Positions 9,474 to 17,758 of a DNA stretch of 64,000 nt are shown here, piece after piece; position 1 is the stretch's first letter, and each line of letters opens with the position of its first letter. The position numbers and the translations under genes were made by a program. The stretch is from an uncultured Pseudomonadales bacterium (GTDB lineage: Bacteria > Pseudomonadota > Gammaproteobacteria > Pseudomonadales > Cellvibrionaceae): contig CANLBN010000008.1 in assembly GCA_947488935.1 (NCBI GenBank), positions 1-64,000 on the forward strand, given 5' to 3'. Below the pieces are notes generated by a model. It made no database searches and had not been told where the DNA came from. It worked only from the letters and a program-made list of their open reading frames with translations.

Positions 9474-10559
9474 ATGATAGTGTTGGGTATCGAGACCTCG
9501 TGCGATGAGACGGGTATTGCCTTGTATGATAGTGACCGAGGGTTATTGGGGCACGAGTTATATAGTCAGATAAAAGTACACAGTGAATACGGTGGTGTTG
9601 TTCCTGAACTTGCCTCGCGTGATCATGTGCGCAAATTGTTGCCTTTGCTCGACAACTTACTGAAGCGTCTAGGTTTGAGTAAAACAGATATCGAAGGTAT
9701 TGCTTATACCCAAGGGCCAGGTTTGGTGGGTGCTTTAATGGTTGGCGCTTGTACGGGTCAAGCATTGGCGTTTAGTTTGGGTATCCCTGCTATTGGGGTA
9801 CACCATATGGAGGGGCACTTACTGGCACCGATGCTAGAGGACTCTTCGCCAGAATTTCCCTTTATTGCGCTTTTGGTCTCTGGTGGGCATACGCAGTTAG
9901 TGCGTGTCGATGGTATTGGCCACTATAAATTATTGGGCGAATCATTAGACGATGCAGCGGGTGAGGCTTTTGATAAGGCGGCTAAAATGCTCGATCTTGA
10001 TTACCCTGGAGGCCCAAATATCGCTCGTTACGCACTAAAAGGTACGCCTGGCCGCTTTAAATTTCCGCGTCCTATGGTTGACCGCCCCGGGCTCGACTTT
10101 AGCTTTAGTGGTTTAAAAACCTATACTCTAAATACGGTTACCGAGCATGCACAAGTAGCCAGTAGCAAGCCAGAAAATGATTCCATTGATGCCTTTAATA
10201 TCGGCCTACCCGATGAGCAGACCTGCGCTGATATTGCTTATGCTTTTCAAGATGCAGTTGTTGATACCTTGGTGATTAAGTGCCGTCGGGCACTTGAACA
10301 GGAGGGCTTATCACGCCTAATTATAGCTGGGGGTGTCTCGGCGAACGAGTGCTTGCGCGAGCGCCTTGAACAAGCACTAGAGAAGGTGGGTTCATCGGTT
10401 TTTTATGCCCGCCACGAATTTTGTACCGATAATGGCGCTATGATTGCCTATGCCGGCTGCCAGCGTTTATTGGCGCAGCAAGTCGATGGCTTGGGTGTTA
10501 AGGTAAAGGCGCGTTGGCCACTCGATGAGCTCGATGCGCTGGAGGTTCCCTGTGGATAA
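9474..10559 (+). CDS. tsaD: tRNA N6-adenosine threonylcarbamoyltransferase TsaD
   Basis: TsaD transfers the threonylcarbamoyl group to A37 of ANN-decoding tRNAs, working with TsaB/E. The start [19 protein letters not shown], the metal-binding [10 protein letters not shown] pair of histidines, VSGGHTQLV and the C-terminal IAGGVSAN and [12 protein letters not shown] identify it. I prefer the ATG at 9474 over a TTG two codons upstream because family members start 3-4 residues before LGIETS. Its stop overlaps the folB start, suggesting co-transcription with the folate genes. Confidence 0.97.
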   Translation: MIVLGIETSCDETGIALYDSDRGLLGHELYSQIKVHSEYGGVVPELASRDHVRKLLPLLDNLLKRLGLSKTDIEGIAYTQGPGLVGALMVGACTGQALAFSLGIPAIGVHHMEGHLLAPMLEDSSPEFPFIALLVSGGHTQLVRVDGIGHYKLLGESLDDAAGEAFDKAAKMLDLDYPGGPNIARYALKGTPGRFKFPRPMVDRPGLDFSFSGLKTYTLNTVTEHAQVASSKPENDSIDAFNIGLPDEQTCADIAYAFQDAVVDTLVIKCRRALEQEGLSRLIIAGGVSANECLRERLEQALEKVGSSVFYARHEFCTDNGAMIAYAGCQRLLAQQVDGLGVKVKARWPLDELDALEVPCG

Positions 10560-10902
10560 AGTGATTGTTAAGCAGCTTGAGCTACAAACGATTATTGGTT
10601 TGTTTCCTTGGGAACGTGAGGTTAGGCAGCGTGTATTGGTCGACTTAGAAATGGCCGTTGATGTTGCTAAAGCGTCCGAGACCGATGATCTAGAATTTGT
10701 CGTCAACTACGCCGAGGTTTGTGAGTGTGTCGCTGCGTTGGCGGATGAAGGTAAATTTAAATTGTTAGAAACCTTTGTAGAGCGCATTGCTGCAATGGTT
10801 TTGCGTGATTTTGACGTGAGTTGGATTAGAGTTGCGGTGAGTAAAACCGATGTCATGCCGCAAGTGAGTAGTGTGGGTGTACAAATTGAGCGCTCTCGAT
10901 AA
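10552..10902 (+). CDS. folB: Dihydroneopterin aldolase FolB
   Basis: FolB cleaves 7,8-dihydroneopterin to 6-hydroxymethyl-dihydropterin and glycolaldehyde in folate synthesis. The start is GTG at 10552, with GGAGG ending 6 nt upstream and giving [20 protein letters not shown]. That matches the family start, and longer frames do not. The catalytic Glu/Lys context and the C-terminal [10 protein letters not shown] are present. It overlaps the tsaD stop by 8 nt and ends in TAATG with the next gene. Confidence 0.95.
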   Translation: MDKVIVKQLELQTIIGLFPWEREVRQRVLVDLEMAVDVAKASETDDLEFVVNYAEVCECVAALADEGKFKLLETFVERIAAMVLRDFDVSWIRVAVSKTDVMPQVSSVGVQIERSR

Positions 10903-11381
10903 TGCCTCAAATTGTTATTGGTGTTGGTAGTAACATTAACCATGAAAAAAATATTCGACAGGCACTTGATCATTTAACACAAGTTTTTGGCGATATTTTG
11001 GCCTCCCCTATTTATAAAAGTGCCCCGCGTCATAAAGCCGGTGGTGATGACTATTACTTTAATCTGGTCGTCGGTTTTGACTCGATATTATCGGTAGAAA
11101 ATATTAAAGCGTCTTTGCGGGGTATTGAGCAGCAACAATTGCGTGAGCGCAACACGGGTACAGTGACTATCGATTTAGATTTACTGCTTTATGGAAGTTG
11201 GGTTGGCAGCCTCGATGGTAATAATGTTCCTCATGATGATATAACGCAGTGCGAATTTGTATTGCGCCCACTAGCTGACTTGCTACCAGAGGCTATTCAT
11301 CCTGTCATTGGCGATTCTTATGCGTCTTTATGGCGGGTGTTTCAGCCCCAATTAGCATTAACGCCGGTACTTATCGATTAG
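10902..11381 (+). CDS. folK: HPPK-like 2-amino-4-hydroxy-6-hydroxymethyldihydropteridine diphosphokinase
   Basis: This 159-residue FolK-family enzyme would pyrophosphorylate hydroxymethyl-dihydropterin. GVGSNINHEKNI, YYFNLVVGFD and TIDLDLLLYG are recognisable. The active-site RxxRWGxRTLDLDILL segment is altered to LRERNTGTVTIDLDLLLYG, so the usual second Arg and Trp-Gly are absent. A canonical FolK is encoded at 44654-45160, which makes this a diverged paralog. In Pseudomonas a similar HPPK-like gene also follows folB. It may be a weak or specialised pterin kinase. The start codon overlaps the folB stop by one base. Confidence 0.85.
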   Translation: MPQIVIGVGSNINHEKNIRQALDHLTQVFGDILASPIYKSAPRHKAGGDDYYFNLVVGFDSILSVENIKASLRGIEQQQLRERNTGTVTIDLDLLLYGSWVGSLDGNNVPHDDITQCEFVLRPLADLLPEAIHPVIGDSYASLWRVFQPQLALTPVLID

Positions 11382-11419
11382 TTTTCTGTTTGTGTTAGAG
11401 CCAGCCTTAAAATATCCCT

Positions 11420-12160
11420 CTATATAAAAATACTTCTGCCGCCATCCACTGCTAATATCTGGCCTGTAATATAAGGCGCTTTTGTTACAAAAAATAGCAC
11501 AGTCTCGGCAATATCTCTGGTCGTGCCCTCGCGTGCGAGCGGTACTTGGGCAAGGATACGTTGCTTTTCTTCGTCGGTATGTTCTGCTTCGTTTTCTGGC
11601 CAAACAATAACGCCGGGTGATACTCCATTGACACGAACATCGGGTGCGAGCTCGCGTGCGAGGGATTTGGTTAACATGGCGCTGCCAGCCTTTGCTATCG
11701 TATATGGGCTGTATTCGGGTAGAGGATAGTCGGCGTGAATATCAACAATATTAACAATGGAGCCTTGTTGTTCTTTTAATGTGGGCGCTAATGCTTGTGA
11801 TAAAAAGAAGGCAGCTTTGGTATTGCTGTCAAGTAAATCAACCCACTGTGCCTCACTCACTTCTAAAAAAGGTGTTGGGTAATAGCTGGAGGCATTATTG
11901 ATGAGTGTATCGATACGCCCCCAGTGTTTGAGTGCGTTATTTGCGAGTGTGCGGACTTGATTTATATCGATGAGGTCTGCGCAAAAATTTACCGCCGAAT
12001 TCGCTCTGATATTATTGAACTCTTCTGTGAGCGTAATGGCTTCTTTCTCTGAGTTGCGATAGTGGAGTACGACATTAAAGTTATTTGCGTGGAGTTGTCG
12101 TGCTGTTTCAGCACCAATGCGGCGACTACTTCCGGTAATAAGAGCGACGGGGTTTGTCAT
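11420..12160 (-). CDS. folM: Pteridine reductase-like short-chain dehydrogenase (FolM/PTR1 type)
   Basis: A 246-residue SDR oxidoreductase. The cofactor motif is TGSSRRIGAETA, the double-Arg form typical of pteridine reductases, rather than the common TGxxxGIG. NNASSYYPTPF follows, and then the catalytic Tyr/Lys in SPYTIAKAG. The C-terminus ITGQILAVDGGRS is standard for the fold. Convergent placement with folB-folK supports a pterin or dihydrofolate substrate. The exact substrate (dihydrobiopterin, dihydromonapterin or other) cannot be told. Confidence 0.85.
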   Translation of the reverse strand: MTNPVALITGSSRRIGAETARQLHANNFNVVLHYRNSEKEAITLTEEFNNIRANSAVNFCADLIDINQVRTLANNALKHWGRIDTLINNASSYYPTPFLEVSEAQWVDLLDSNTKAAFFLSQALAPTLKEQQGSIVNIVDIHADYPLPEYSPYTIAKAGSAMLTKSLARELAPDVRVNGVSPGVIVWPENEAEHTDEEKQRILAQVPLAREGTTRDIAETVLFFVTKAPYITGQILAVDGGRSIFI

Positions 12161-12298
12161 AATAAATACTTACGGCTTTTGTTGTGGATAGTTCACTTAT
12201 TTAAAGGCTCCTATAGTAGCATACGCACCTTTATATGCAGATTCGACCTTTTGGCGAGTAAGGTAGCGTTAGGCGCTTTAGATGGGAAGTAATAAAAG

Positions 12299-13186
12299 AT
12301 GATAAATATCTTTGCTTATGTGGCGCTGGTTGTTATTTGGTCGACTACGCCGTTGGCAATTAAATGGAGTGCGGCCGAACTGAGTTTTGCTGGTGGTATA
12401 TTTTGGCGAATTTTTTTATCGGCTGTGTTGGTTTTTTGTATTTTACTGATACGAAGAGAAAAGCTATTTTTTAAGCCTAAGGTTTGGCGTTTTTATTTTA
12501 TAGCGTCGATGGGTATAGGGCCCAATTTTTTGCTTGTCTATTGGGCATCCTTATCTATTCCATCTGGTTTGATTGCCGTTATGTTTAGCACGACGCCTTT
12601 TTTTATTGGCCTTTTATCCTATTTTTGGCTAGGTAATAATGTGTTTACGCTAAAGCGTGTGCTTGCTTTATGTATTGCGGTGGTCGGGCTTGTTATTATT
12701 TTTTCTGATCAGTTGGTCGTGGTCGGCGAAAATGGCGTATACGGTGTTTTGGCAATGCTTATTTCTATTTTGTCTTTTGCGTTTAGTACAACTTGGATGC
12801 AAAAAGTCGGTGCAGATATTCCTATTTTACAAACGACCGCTGGCGGATTAATTTTCTCCATACCCTTGTTGGGGGTTTTTTGGTGGGTTTTTGATGGTAC
12901 TTCACCATTGAATGTGAGTTTTTTAGGAGGCGCTTCGATTATTTATTTGGGTGTCGTAGGCTCTGTTGTCGGCTTTTTGTTGTACTATTTTTTATTGCAT
13001 AGAATCACCGCGTATCTGACATCGACGGTTGGTATGATTAGCCCTGTATTTGCTGTGACGCTCGGTATTTTTGTGGCAGGCGAGGTGCTTAGTTTGCAGT
13101 TGCTCGTGGGGGCATTATTGGTTTTATTGGGTGTTGTAATCTATCATGTCAAATTTTCTTTTTTACCCTTTGTGGGGGCAAAATAG
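12299..13186 (+). CDS. EamA/DMT-superfamily transporter
   Basis: A 295-residue, very hydrophobic protein with about ten membrane helices formed by two EamA repeats (VALVVIWSTTPLAIKWS at the start; the second repeat begins about residue 150). The family exports amino acids, nucleotides or drugs. The substrate is not evident. A GGGAAG precedes the ATG at suitable spacing. It is convergent with apaH and unrelated to its neighbours in function. Confidence 0.9.
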   Translation: MINIFAYVALVVIWSTTPLAIKWSAAELSFAGGIFWRIFLSAVLVFCILLIRREKLFFKPKVWRFYFIASMGIGPNFLLVYWASLSIPSGLIAVMFSTTPFFIGLLSYFWLGNNVFTLKRVLALCIAVVGLVIIFSDQLVVVGENGVYGVLAMLISILSFAFSTTWMQKVGADIPILQTTAGGLIFSIPLLGVFWWVFDGTSPLNVSFLGGASIIYLGVVGSVVGFLLYYFLLHRITAYLTSTVGMISPVFAVTLGIFVAGEVLSLQLLVGALLVLLGVVIYHVKFSFLPFVGAK

Positions 13187-13209
13187 CCTTCTTTAATAAT
13201 AAGTTATCG

Positions 13210-14019
13210 CTAGGAGTTTTTAACGGGAATTATTGCTCTATCTTCGAGTCGCATTGCGGTGAGTGTGCCACCCCAAACGCAACCTGTATCTAGTGCAAAA
13301 ATATTTTCTTGGTTGGTTTTGCCTTGTAATGCCGCCCAGTGCCCGAAGATAATATTATCATTTTTAGATTTTCTATTTTCAATGTCAAACCAAGGGTAAT
13401 ACCCTGTTGGCGCATCGCTGATGTAGGATTTTGTTTTAAGCTCTAATTCCCCACTGGGCGTGCAAAAGCGCATACGAGTAAAATAATTAGTGATCAATCG
13501 TAGACGATCCATCCCTGTTAGTGATTCATCCCAGTTATTGGGCTCGTTGCCGTACATGACACTTAAAAAAGAATTAACGTTCTCGCTTGCCAAAATGTTT
13601 TCTACTTCTTTTGCATAGCGCAGTGATTCACTAATGGACCACTGTGGTGGGATACCTGCGTGTACCATTGTGTAATTAAGCGTGCTATCGCGATGAATAA
13701 GTGGTTGCTGCTTGAGCCAATTGAGTAGGCTGTCGCGCTCTGGTGCATTAAGGATATCGTCTAAGGTATCTGAGGGGGTGGGTTTTTTAAATCCGGCTGC
13801 AACAGCCAGTAAATGTAAGTCGTGATTGCCAAGAACAACAGTAATGTTCTCTCGTATTTCGTATAAAAACTGTAGCGTTTGTAATGATTCTGGCCCTCGA
13901 TTAATTAAGTCGCCAGCGATCCACAGCCTATCTTGATCGGCATTAAAATGAATCTTTTTGAGTAGTTTTTTTAAGGGTTGCAAGCAACCTTGTATATCAC
14001 CAATTGCATATGTTGCCAA
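13210..14019 (-). CDS. apaH: Symmetrical bis(5'-nucleosyl)-tetraphosphatase ApaH
   Basis: ApaH hydrolyses Ap4A to two ADP and removes Np4 caps from RNA. Metallophosphoesterase motifs are clear: GDIQGC near residue 7, GDLINRGPES near 37-46, GNHDLHLLAVA near 65, and HAG further on. At 269 residues it is of usual length. It is the last gene of the lptD-surA-pdxA-rsmA-apaG-apaH series, an order shared with E. coli and Pseudomonas. Confidence 0.97.
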   Translation of the reverse strand: MATYAIGDIQGCLQPLKKLLKKIHFNADQDRLWIAGDLINRGPESLQTLQFLYEIRENITVVLGNHDLHLLAVAAGFKKPTPSDTLDDILNAPERDSLLNWLKQQPLIHRDSTLNYTMVHAGIPPQWSISESLRYAKEVENILASENVNSFLSVMYGNEPNNWDESLTGMDRLRLITNYFTRMRFCTPSGELELKTKSYISDAPTGYYPWFDIENRKSKNDNIIFGHWAALQGKTNQENIFALDTGCVWGGTLTAMRLEDRAIIPVKNS

Positions 14020-14048
14020 AGTGAAACCAACCTATAAGCATGAGGAGT

Positions 14049-14076
14049 TCGAATAAATCATACATGATTTATTCGA
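14049..14076. repeat. Perfect 13 bp inverted repeat between apaG and apaH
   Basis: TCGAATAAATCAT and its exact complement are separated by AC only. GAG and CTC nearby could extend the structure. No T-run follows on the minus strand, so it is not a typical terminator. It could be an RNA processing or stability hairpin, or a DNA-binding palindrome. Confidence 0.6.
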
Positions 14077-14088
14077 GGGCTCTATAAA

Positions 14089-14478
14089 TTAATGAAGTGA
14101 GCGAGGTGTGGTCAGCATAAAAGTAGGAATAGGTACGTCAAAACCTTCGCCGTTATCGGTTTGCATTTGATAGGAGCCTTCCATTGTGCCAGCTTGTGTT
14201 TCAAGTATAGAGCCGCTGCTATAGGTGTAGCTCTCCCCTGGTGGTATGCGGGGTTGTTCTCCAATAACTCCCATGCCTTTGACTTCTTGTATAGCATTGT
14301 TAGCGTCGGTAATAATCCAGTGACGGCTAATAAGCTGAGCAGCGTGGGCACTGTTATTTTCGATAGTGACTGTATAGCTAAATGCAAAGCGGCTATTTTC
14401 TGGCTCTGAGTGCTTCTCTAAATAATTAGTGGCTATTGAAACTGTAATCTCGTCTGTATTAATTTGTAAGCTAGGCAT
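14089..14478 (-). CDS. apaG: ApaG (CorD) protein
   Basis: A 129-residue beta-sandwich protein of the DUF525/ApaG family, with FAFSYTVTIENNS, HWIITDANN, GVIGEQPRIPPGESYTYSSG and MEGSYQM as its signature. The family is linked to divalent-cation effects and always sits near apaH/rsmA. Its biochemical activity is not firmly known. Confidence 0.96.
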   Translation of the reverse strand: MPSLQINTDEITVSIATNYLEKHSEPENSRFAFSYTVTIENNSAHAAQLISRHWIITDANNAIQEVKGMGVIGEQPRIPPGESYTYSSGSILETQAGTMEGSYQMQTDNGEGFDVPIPTFMLTTPRSLH

Positions 14479-14587
14479 AATATTGTATTCGGGGTTTTAT
14501 GTGGCAAGTACTTAACACTGCATAAGGTTAATGGCGTCGGTGGTTCCTTGCTAAATTTTTTCACGGGTAGTTTATCGTAAGCAGGCT

Positions 14588-15409
14588 CTATTGTTCACTA
14601 TTACTAATTAGATTACTAATATTAACGTATTCTTCAAGTGTTATGTTTTCTGGGCGTAGGCTAGTATCTACTGGCAATGTATCTATTTGATCTTTTGATA
14701 GCAGTTGTTTAAGGCTGTTGCGCAGTGTTTTTCTACGTTGTTGAAAGGCAATATTGACCAGCTTTTTAAAAATACCATAATCTTTAGCAACAAAAGGTAG
14801 CGTTTTAAACGGCGTTAGACGAACAATGGCTGAGTCTACTTTTGGTTGTGGTGTAAAACTCTCGGGAGGTACGCCAAATAAATTCTCTACTTGGCAATAG
14901 TATTGCACCATAACGCTTAAGCGGCCATAGCTTTTCTCTCCCGCGGTTGCTGCAATGCGCTCGACTACTTCTTTTTGCAGCATAAAGTGCATGTCGAAAA
15001 TCTTATCTTGAAAACTCAACAAGTGAAAAATAATAGGGGTAGAAATATTGTAGGGCAGATTGCCAACAATGCGCAGGGGTTTTTCGTGGGCAAGCGTATC
15101 AAAATCAAATTTTAATGCATCAACTTGATGTATTGTGAAGTGGTCGTATTTGGCGAACTGTGCCAATAATATAGGGATTAGGTGCTTGTCGATTTCAATA
15201 ACATTGAGCTTTGGACAATGGGATAACAATGGTGCAGTAATGGCGCCTTGTCCTGGCCCGATCTCGACGAGATTGTCCTCGGATGTGGGGGCAATGCTAC
15301 GAACAATACGCTCGATAATGTCAGGGTTGTTTAAAAAATTCTGCCCAAATCTTTTTTTTGCTTGATGGGTAAATGCAGAGTTTCTCTCAAATGAAGAGTG
15401 AGATGCCAT
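14588..15409 (-). CDS. rsmA: 16S rRNA dimethyladenosine transferase RsmA (KsgA)
   Basis: RsmA dimethylates A1518 and A1519 of 16S rRNA during 30S maturation. The N-terminal KKRFGQNFLNNP, the SAM motif EIGPGQGAIT and the catalytic NLPYNIS are present. The C-terminal helical domain has FQQRRKTLRNSLK. Length is 273, as in E. coli. It lies 39 bp downstream of pdxA. Confidence 0.98.
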   Translation of the reverse strand: MASHSSFERNSAFTHQAKKRFGQNFLNNPDIIERIVRSIAPTSEDNLVEIGPGQGAITAPLLSHCPKLNVIEIDKHLIPILLAQFAKYDHFTIHQVDALKFDFDTLAHEKPLRIVGNLPYNISTPIIFHLLSFQDKIFDMHFMLQKEVVERIAATAGEKSYGRLSVMVQYYCQVENLFGVPPESFTPQPKVDSAIVRLTPFKTLPFVAKDYGIFKKLVNIAFQQRRKTLRNSLKQLLSKDQIDTLPVDTSLRPENITLEEYVNISNLISNSEQ

Positions 15410-15448
15410 GATGCTTGTTGCCTGTTCAGATGAAATAGATAAAGCGTA

Positions 15449-16447
15449 TTAAACGTTATTTGCCATTTGTTGTGCATAAGCAATAGCGGTGTTAAGGCTG
15501 CCTGCATCAATTTTGCTATTGCTGGTATAAGGTTTGCCAGCAAGATCTAGGGCGGTACCATGATCGACAGAGGTCCTGATGATAGGTAGGCCAAGTGTAA
15601 TGTTTGCAGCGTTGCCAAAGCCCTTGTATTTTAATACTGGCAACCCCTGGTCGTGATACATGGCAAGTACACAATCGGCCCCTTCAAGATGCTTTGGTGT
15701 AAATAAAGTATCTGCAGGTAAGGGGCCCGTGCAATGAATGTTTTTTTGTGACAGCTTTTCGAGTGTAGGAATAATAATATCTATTTCTTCCATGCCCAAG
15801 TGCCCACCTTCGCCTGCGTGTGGATTAAGCCCACAAACTAAGATGTTAGGTTTTTTAACCCCAAATTTATGCTGCAAATCGTCGTGTAGAATTTCGATAA
15901 CCTCTGTTAGCGATTCTTCGCTGATTGCATTGGCAACATCTTTTAGTGGTAAATGCGTGGTTGCCAACGCAACTTTTAGGCCGCTTGTCGCAAGCATCAT
16001 AACCACGCGCTTGCGCTCGGTCTTGTCGGCTAGGTATTCGGTGTGACCACTAAAGTTAACGCCGGCATCATTGATAATACTTTTTTGTATCGGTCCTGTG
16101 ATTATGGCTTGCGCTTGTTTTTTTTGGCAGGCTTCGATGGCAGTATCAAGGCAGTTTAGTACATAGTGCGCATTGGCTTTGTCTAGCTTGCCAGCAATAA
16201 CCGATGCTGCACAAGGTATGCTAATGATTCCTAGTTCTTTCTCGGCAAGTTTTTGAGGGGCTTTGTCAAGATCAATGGGCTTTAGTGCAATGGGTAGTTC
16301 GAGTTGTTCGGCACGGGCCAGTATAAGCTCAGGGTCAGCAATGGCGACTAGCTCGTAGTCGCTGGCTCGCTGTGCATGAATAATGGCGAGGTCCGGCCCA
16401 ATACCTGCGGGCTCGCCTGGTGTGTATAGCAGGCGTTTAGTTAGCAC
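15449..16447 (-). CDS. pdxA: 4-hydroxythreonine-4-phosphate dehydrogenase PdxA
   Basis: PdxA oxidises 4-phosphohydroxy-L-threonine in the DXP-dependent pyridoxal phosphate route. TPGEPAGIGPDL at the start, the metal-binding histidines in SGHTEYLAD, GLNPHAGEGG and MYHDQGLPVLKYKGF identify it. The start is GTG at 16447 and overlaps the surA TAG by one base, so translation is probably coupled. Confidence 0.97.
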   Translation of the reverse strand: MLTKRLLYTPGEPAGIGPDLAIIHAQRASDYELVAIADPELILARAEQLELPIALKPIDLDKAPQKLAEKELGIISIPCAASVIAGKLDKANAHYVLNCLDTAIEACQKKQAQAIITGPIQKSIINDAGVNFSGHTEYLADKTERKRVVMMLATSGLKVALATTHLPLKDVANAISEESLTEVIEILHDDLQHKFGVKKPNILVCGLNPHAGEGGHLGMEEIDIIIPTLEKLSQKNIHCTGPLPADTLFTPKHLEGADCVLAMYHDQGLPVLKYKGFGNAANITLGLPIIRTSVDHGTALDLAGKPYTSNSKIDAGSLNTAIAYAQQMANNV

Positions 16448-17715
16448 TAAATAAGTACTTCAATATAGGCGTTTTCGCGTAACTCTTTGATCCATAGGTC
16501 TAGTTCGTCTTGGAAGCGACGTTGACGAAGAATATCAACGACTTGGTTACGTTTAACAACATCAAACATATCTTCTGTTCGCGAATCATCAACTTTTAGG
16601 ATATGCCAGCCGAACCGAGAGCGAAAGGGTTTGCTTATCTCTCCAACTGGCGTTGATTGCATAGTTCTTTCAAAGACGGGTACAAACTGGCCAGGACGAG
16701 ACCAGTCAAGATCGCCACCATCTTGCTTGTTGCTAATATCTTCAGAGTATTTACGCGCTAGTTCGAGAAAGTCAGCGCCATTTTGTAATTCTTGATAAAT
16801 CTCGTCTGCTTTAGCTTTAGCTTCTCTATCAGTAAATAGTACTGAGGTTTTTATAAGAATATGACGAGTCTTAAAGCGTTTGACCATGACCGGCTCGGCA
16901 CCACTGCGTTGCTTTAATTGGAGGATATGAATGCCAGCATTACTACGAAATGGCTTAGTGATTTGATTGGGTTTCAAATCGCTAATTTGCTCGACAAACA
17001 TACTGGGTAGCTGTTCTTTCGCGCGCCAGTCGAGGTCGCCACCTTTACTGGCATTAGGTCCTTTTGAGTATTTGGTTGCGAGGCTGGCAAAACTTTCTTT
17101 TTTATCTTTGATTAAGCTGATGATTTCTTGGGCTTTTTTAATACTGGCGGCATCGTCATTGTCTTCAAAAGGCAGCAGTATATGCGAAAGTCGAAATCGC
17201 ACTTTTAGCCAGTTTTGGCCAGCAGAAGATGATAGGTACTCGTCAACTTCGCGCTTGGTGACTCTAATACGGCTAGTGAGATTGCCTTTTTGAACTTCCT
17301 GTAGGGTAATGCTTTCTTTAATAGTTTCACGTAGCTCTTTTGGTGTGAGGTTTTCACGTGCAAGGTAGTCTTCAAAACTAATGCCTTCTGATTGTGCACG
17401 ATTTTTGAGCTCGTTAATTCTTTGTTCAATGTCTGTGTCGGGTATTTGTACATTAACGCGCTTGGCAATGCGTAGTTGTAGTTTTTCGATAATAAGTTGA
17501 TCAAGGACTTTTTTTCTTATCTCATCGCTTACGGCAACATTAGGTTGTTTGCGTGACAAGTGTTCTAGCCGCCGTTCGAGCTCACTATTCAAAATCACTT
17601 CATCTTCAACCACGGCAACTGTGCTATCCAATATCTGCATAGCTTGTGTATTAATGGTGGTGCCAATGGCGGCGAGTGCTACAACAATTCGTGTAAAGGT
17701 TTTAAGGTAATGCAT
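16447..17715 (-). CDS. surA: Periplasmic peptidyl-prolyl isomerase and OMP chaperone SurA
   Basis: SurA escorts outer-membrane proteins through the periplasm. A signal peptide covers about residues 1-25 (ending INTQA). It is followed by the N-terminal chaperone domain (STVAVVEDEVILNSELE) and two parvulin domains, at about 170-270 and 285-385. Each parvulin domain has a GGDLDW motif and a GWHILK or GIHILQ end. The 422 residues match E. coli SurA (428). It lies directly between lptD, a known client, and pdxA. Confidence 0.98.
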   Translation of the reverse strand: MHYLKTFTRIVVALAAIGTTINTQAMQILDSTVAVVEDEVILNSELERRLEHLSRKQPNVAVSDEIRKKVLDQLIIEKLQLRIAKRVNVQIPDTDIEQRINELKNRAQSEGISFEDYLARENLTPKELRETIKESITLQEVQKGNLTSRIRVTKREVDEYLSSSAGQNWLKVRFRLSHILLPFEDNDDAASIKKAQEIISLIKDKKESFASLATKYSKGPNASKGGDLDWRAKEQLPSMFVEQISDLKPNQITKPFRSNAGIHILQLKQRSGAEPVMVKRFKTRHILIKTSVLFTDREAKAKADEIYQELQNGADFLELARKYSEDISNKQDGGDLDWSRPGQFVPVFERTMQSTPVGEISKPFRSRFGWHILKVDDSRTEDMFDVVKRNQVVDILRQRRFQDELDLWIKELRENAYIEVLI

Positions 17716-17758
17716 AATCTGTTCTATCTATTTCTCGTCAATCTGTGATTAATGTATA

